Assembly: GCA_023427945.1 (NCBI GenBank) | Contig: JAEYZR010000378.1 | Span: 1-6,945 of the forward strand | DNA length: 6,945 nucleotides | Source of the DNA: Pseudomonadota bacterium | Lineage (GTDB): Bacteria > Pseudomonadota > Gammaproteobacteria > Burkholderiales > Burkholderiaceae_B | Reading direction: 5' to 3' | Part shown: positions 6,028 through 6,945 of the stretch, piece by piece | How the letters are laid out: every line of letters starts with the position of its first letter | How positions within the stretch are numbered: the first letter of the stretch is position 1 | Made by a program: the position numbers and the translations under genes | The notes under the pieces: model-generated | What the model saw: the letters and a program-made list of their open reading frames with translations, nothing else | Told to the model about the DNA's origin: nothing | Database searches by the model: none

Positions 6028-6909
6028 TCACTTTTTGTCCCGACCGACACTGGCCGGGAGCGAACGTTGAAATAGAGGTGGGCGTTTTTCGACGAACGCG
6101 CGCACGGCTTCCTTGTGATCCGGACTGTCTACGCACTGAACGTGGCGCTCGCATTCGCGTTCGAGCATCGCGTCAAGACTCAGCGCGAGCCCGTCATTCA
6201 GGTTCGATTTGATGTGTGCCATGGCCGGCTGGGGGCCTTGGGCGAGAACGTCCGCAATGCTTGCGACTTCCTCGCGCAGCCGTTGGGCGCTGAACAGGCC
6301 ATTGAGCAGGCCCAATCCAACAGCCTCCTCGGCCGACACGACAGACCCACGCAGATAGAGTTCCCGTGCCTTGGCCGGGCCCACGATGCGCGGCAGGAAA
6401 TAGTGCCCACCGAAATCGCCGGACAGGCCCACGGCGGTGAAGCCGGTGCGCAGCGTCACACTGGAGTCGCCATAACGCAGGTCGCACGCCAGCGCGAGCG
6501 ACAGGCCCGCACCCACGGCATGGCCACGCACCATCGCGATGCTCGGCTTGGGCATGCCATGCAGGCACTGGACGATGCGGGTTCGCCTGCGCAGCGCGGC
6601 GACCCGTTCGGCGGGCGTGGCAACCGGCATGTCGGATCGACGGTTCATGCGCGCCACGTCCCCCCCGGCACAAAAACTCGTCCCGGCACCCGTCAGCACT
6701 ACCGCGCCTACGGTGTCGTCCTGCCCGGCAGATTCAACCGCGTCGAGCAGTTCGTCGTAGAGAGTCTGGCTGAGCGCGTTACGGCGCTCGGGCCGATCGA
6801 GCGTCAACCACAGCACGCCGCCCTTGCGTTCAATGATCAGTTCCTTCGGCTGATCATTTTGCTGTGGGTGCCGCTGTTCCTGTCGCTCATTTTCCGGTTG
6901 CTGCTTCAT
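6028..6909 (-). CDS. crotonase-superfamily protein (enoyl-CoA hydratase/isomerase) with altered catalytic residues
   Basis: This 293-residue protein has a crotonase core from about residue 24 to the end: LWLTLDRPERRNAL (33-46), SFCAGGDVARM (78-88, oxyanion-hole loop), GHAVGAGLSLALACDLRYG (129-147, second oxyanion-hole region), and GLSGDFGGHYFLPRIVG (161-177). In standard hydratases two glutamates act; here the first is replaced at Ser137 and the second at about Gly156, while Asp165 sits where PaaG-like isomerases carry their aspartate. It may therefore isomerise rather than hydrate. The C-terminus (HKEAVRAFVEKRPPLF, 265-280) is typical of bacterial members. Residues 1-22 are an unusual Gln/Glu-rich polar extension. 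No other ATG, GTG or TTG gives a plausible shorter start, and the ribosome site (GGA about 11 nt upstream) is weak. It is the first complete gene of the operon in view. Confidence 0.9.
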   Translation of the reverse strand: MKQQPENERQEQRHPQQNDQPKELIIERKGGVLWLTLDRPERRNALSQTLYDELLDAVESAGQDDTVGAVVLTGAGTSFCAGGDVARMNRRSDMPVATPAERVAALRRRTRIVQCLHGMPKPSIAMVRGHAVGAGLSLALACDLRYGDSSVTLRTGFTAVGLSGDFGGHYFLPRIVGPAKARELYLRGSVVSAEEAVGLGLLNGLFSAQRLREEVASIADVLAQGPQPAMAHIKSNLNDGLALSLDAMLERECERHVQCVDSPDHKEAVRAFVEKRPPLFQRSLPASVGRDKK

Positions 6910-6945
6910 TGCATGTGTCCGTCACCGTTGCCAGGACTTGTATGC
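6906..6945 (-). CDS. possible C-terminal tail of a further upstream operon gene (partial)
   Basis: On the minus strand, one frame is open from the window edge (first whole codon at 6944) and ends HTSPGNGDGHMQ at a TGA (6908-6906) that overlaps the crotonase ATG as ATGA. Two other joints in this operon use the same 4-nt overlap, which suggests an upstream gene ends here. A second frame is also open over these few codons, so this is only a suggestion; the family cannot be told. Confidence 0.3.
   Translation of the reverse strand, partial: HTSPGNGDGHMQ

Noticed and set aside
1..6945. Mobile elements, CRISPR arrays, tRNA or rRNA genes
   Set aside because: No transposase, integrase, spaced direct repeats, or tRNA/rRNA-like sequence was seen; the window is filled by protein genes.

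Overview
The window is GC-rich, gene-dense bacterial DNA. It holds eight complete minus-strand genes, transcribed from about 6909 down to 705, plus the 3' part of one plus-strand LysR-type regulator gene at the left edge. Gene content, codon use and tight packing suggest a proteobacterium, probably betaproteobacterial (Burkholderiales, perhaps an Alcaligenaceae-like soil or water organism). That placement is inference; no rRNA or marker gene is present.

In transcription order the minus-strand genes are: crotonase-family protein (6909-6028), MFE-2-like short-chain dehydrogenase (6003-5104), CoA-transferase alpha (5089-4409) and beta (4425-3742), nitronate-monooxygenase-family flavoprotein (3740-2775, TTG start), MaoC-type hydratase (2715-2254), DUF35/OB-fold protein (2257-1859) and a thiolase-like protein (1862-705). 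Gaps are 24, 14, -17, 1, 59, -4 and -4 nt, so this is almost certainly one operon, with the 59-nt gap its only looser joint. A few codons at the right edge may be the tail of a further upstream gene. The LysR gene (1-666) converges on the operon's 3' end with a 38-nt gap.

Together the products look like a CoA-thioester catabolic route. The transferase would activate an organic acid. The crotonase and MaoC protein would hydrate or isomerise enoyl-CoAs. The dehydrogenase would oxidise a (probably R) 3-hydroxyacyl-CoA. The flavoprotein may act as an acyl-CoA redox enzyme rather than in nitronate detoxification. The thiolase-like/DUF35 pair would make the final C-C cleavage. The substrate cannot be read from the sequence. 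No acyl-CoA ligase, acyl-CoA dehydrogenase or transporter lies in the window.

Several enzymes depart from textbook active sites: the thiolase has serine where the nucleophilic cysteine is expected, the DUF35 protein has lost most zinc-ribbon cysteines, and the crotonase lacks both usual glutamates but keeps a PaaG-like aspartate. The crotonase - CoA-transferase A - B - NMO order recalls the mycobacterial echA20-ipdA-ipdB-ipdC cluster for steroid C/D-ring catabolism, but these transferase subunits look like ordinary PcaIJ/ScoAB enzymes. The MaoC-DUF35-thiolase triad recalls the ChsH1/ChsH2/Ltp2 hydratase-aldolase module and the BbsAB thiolase.
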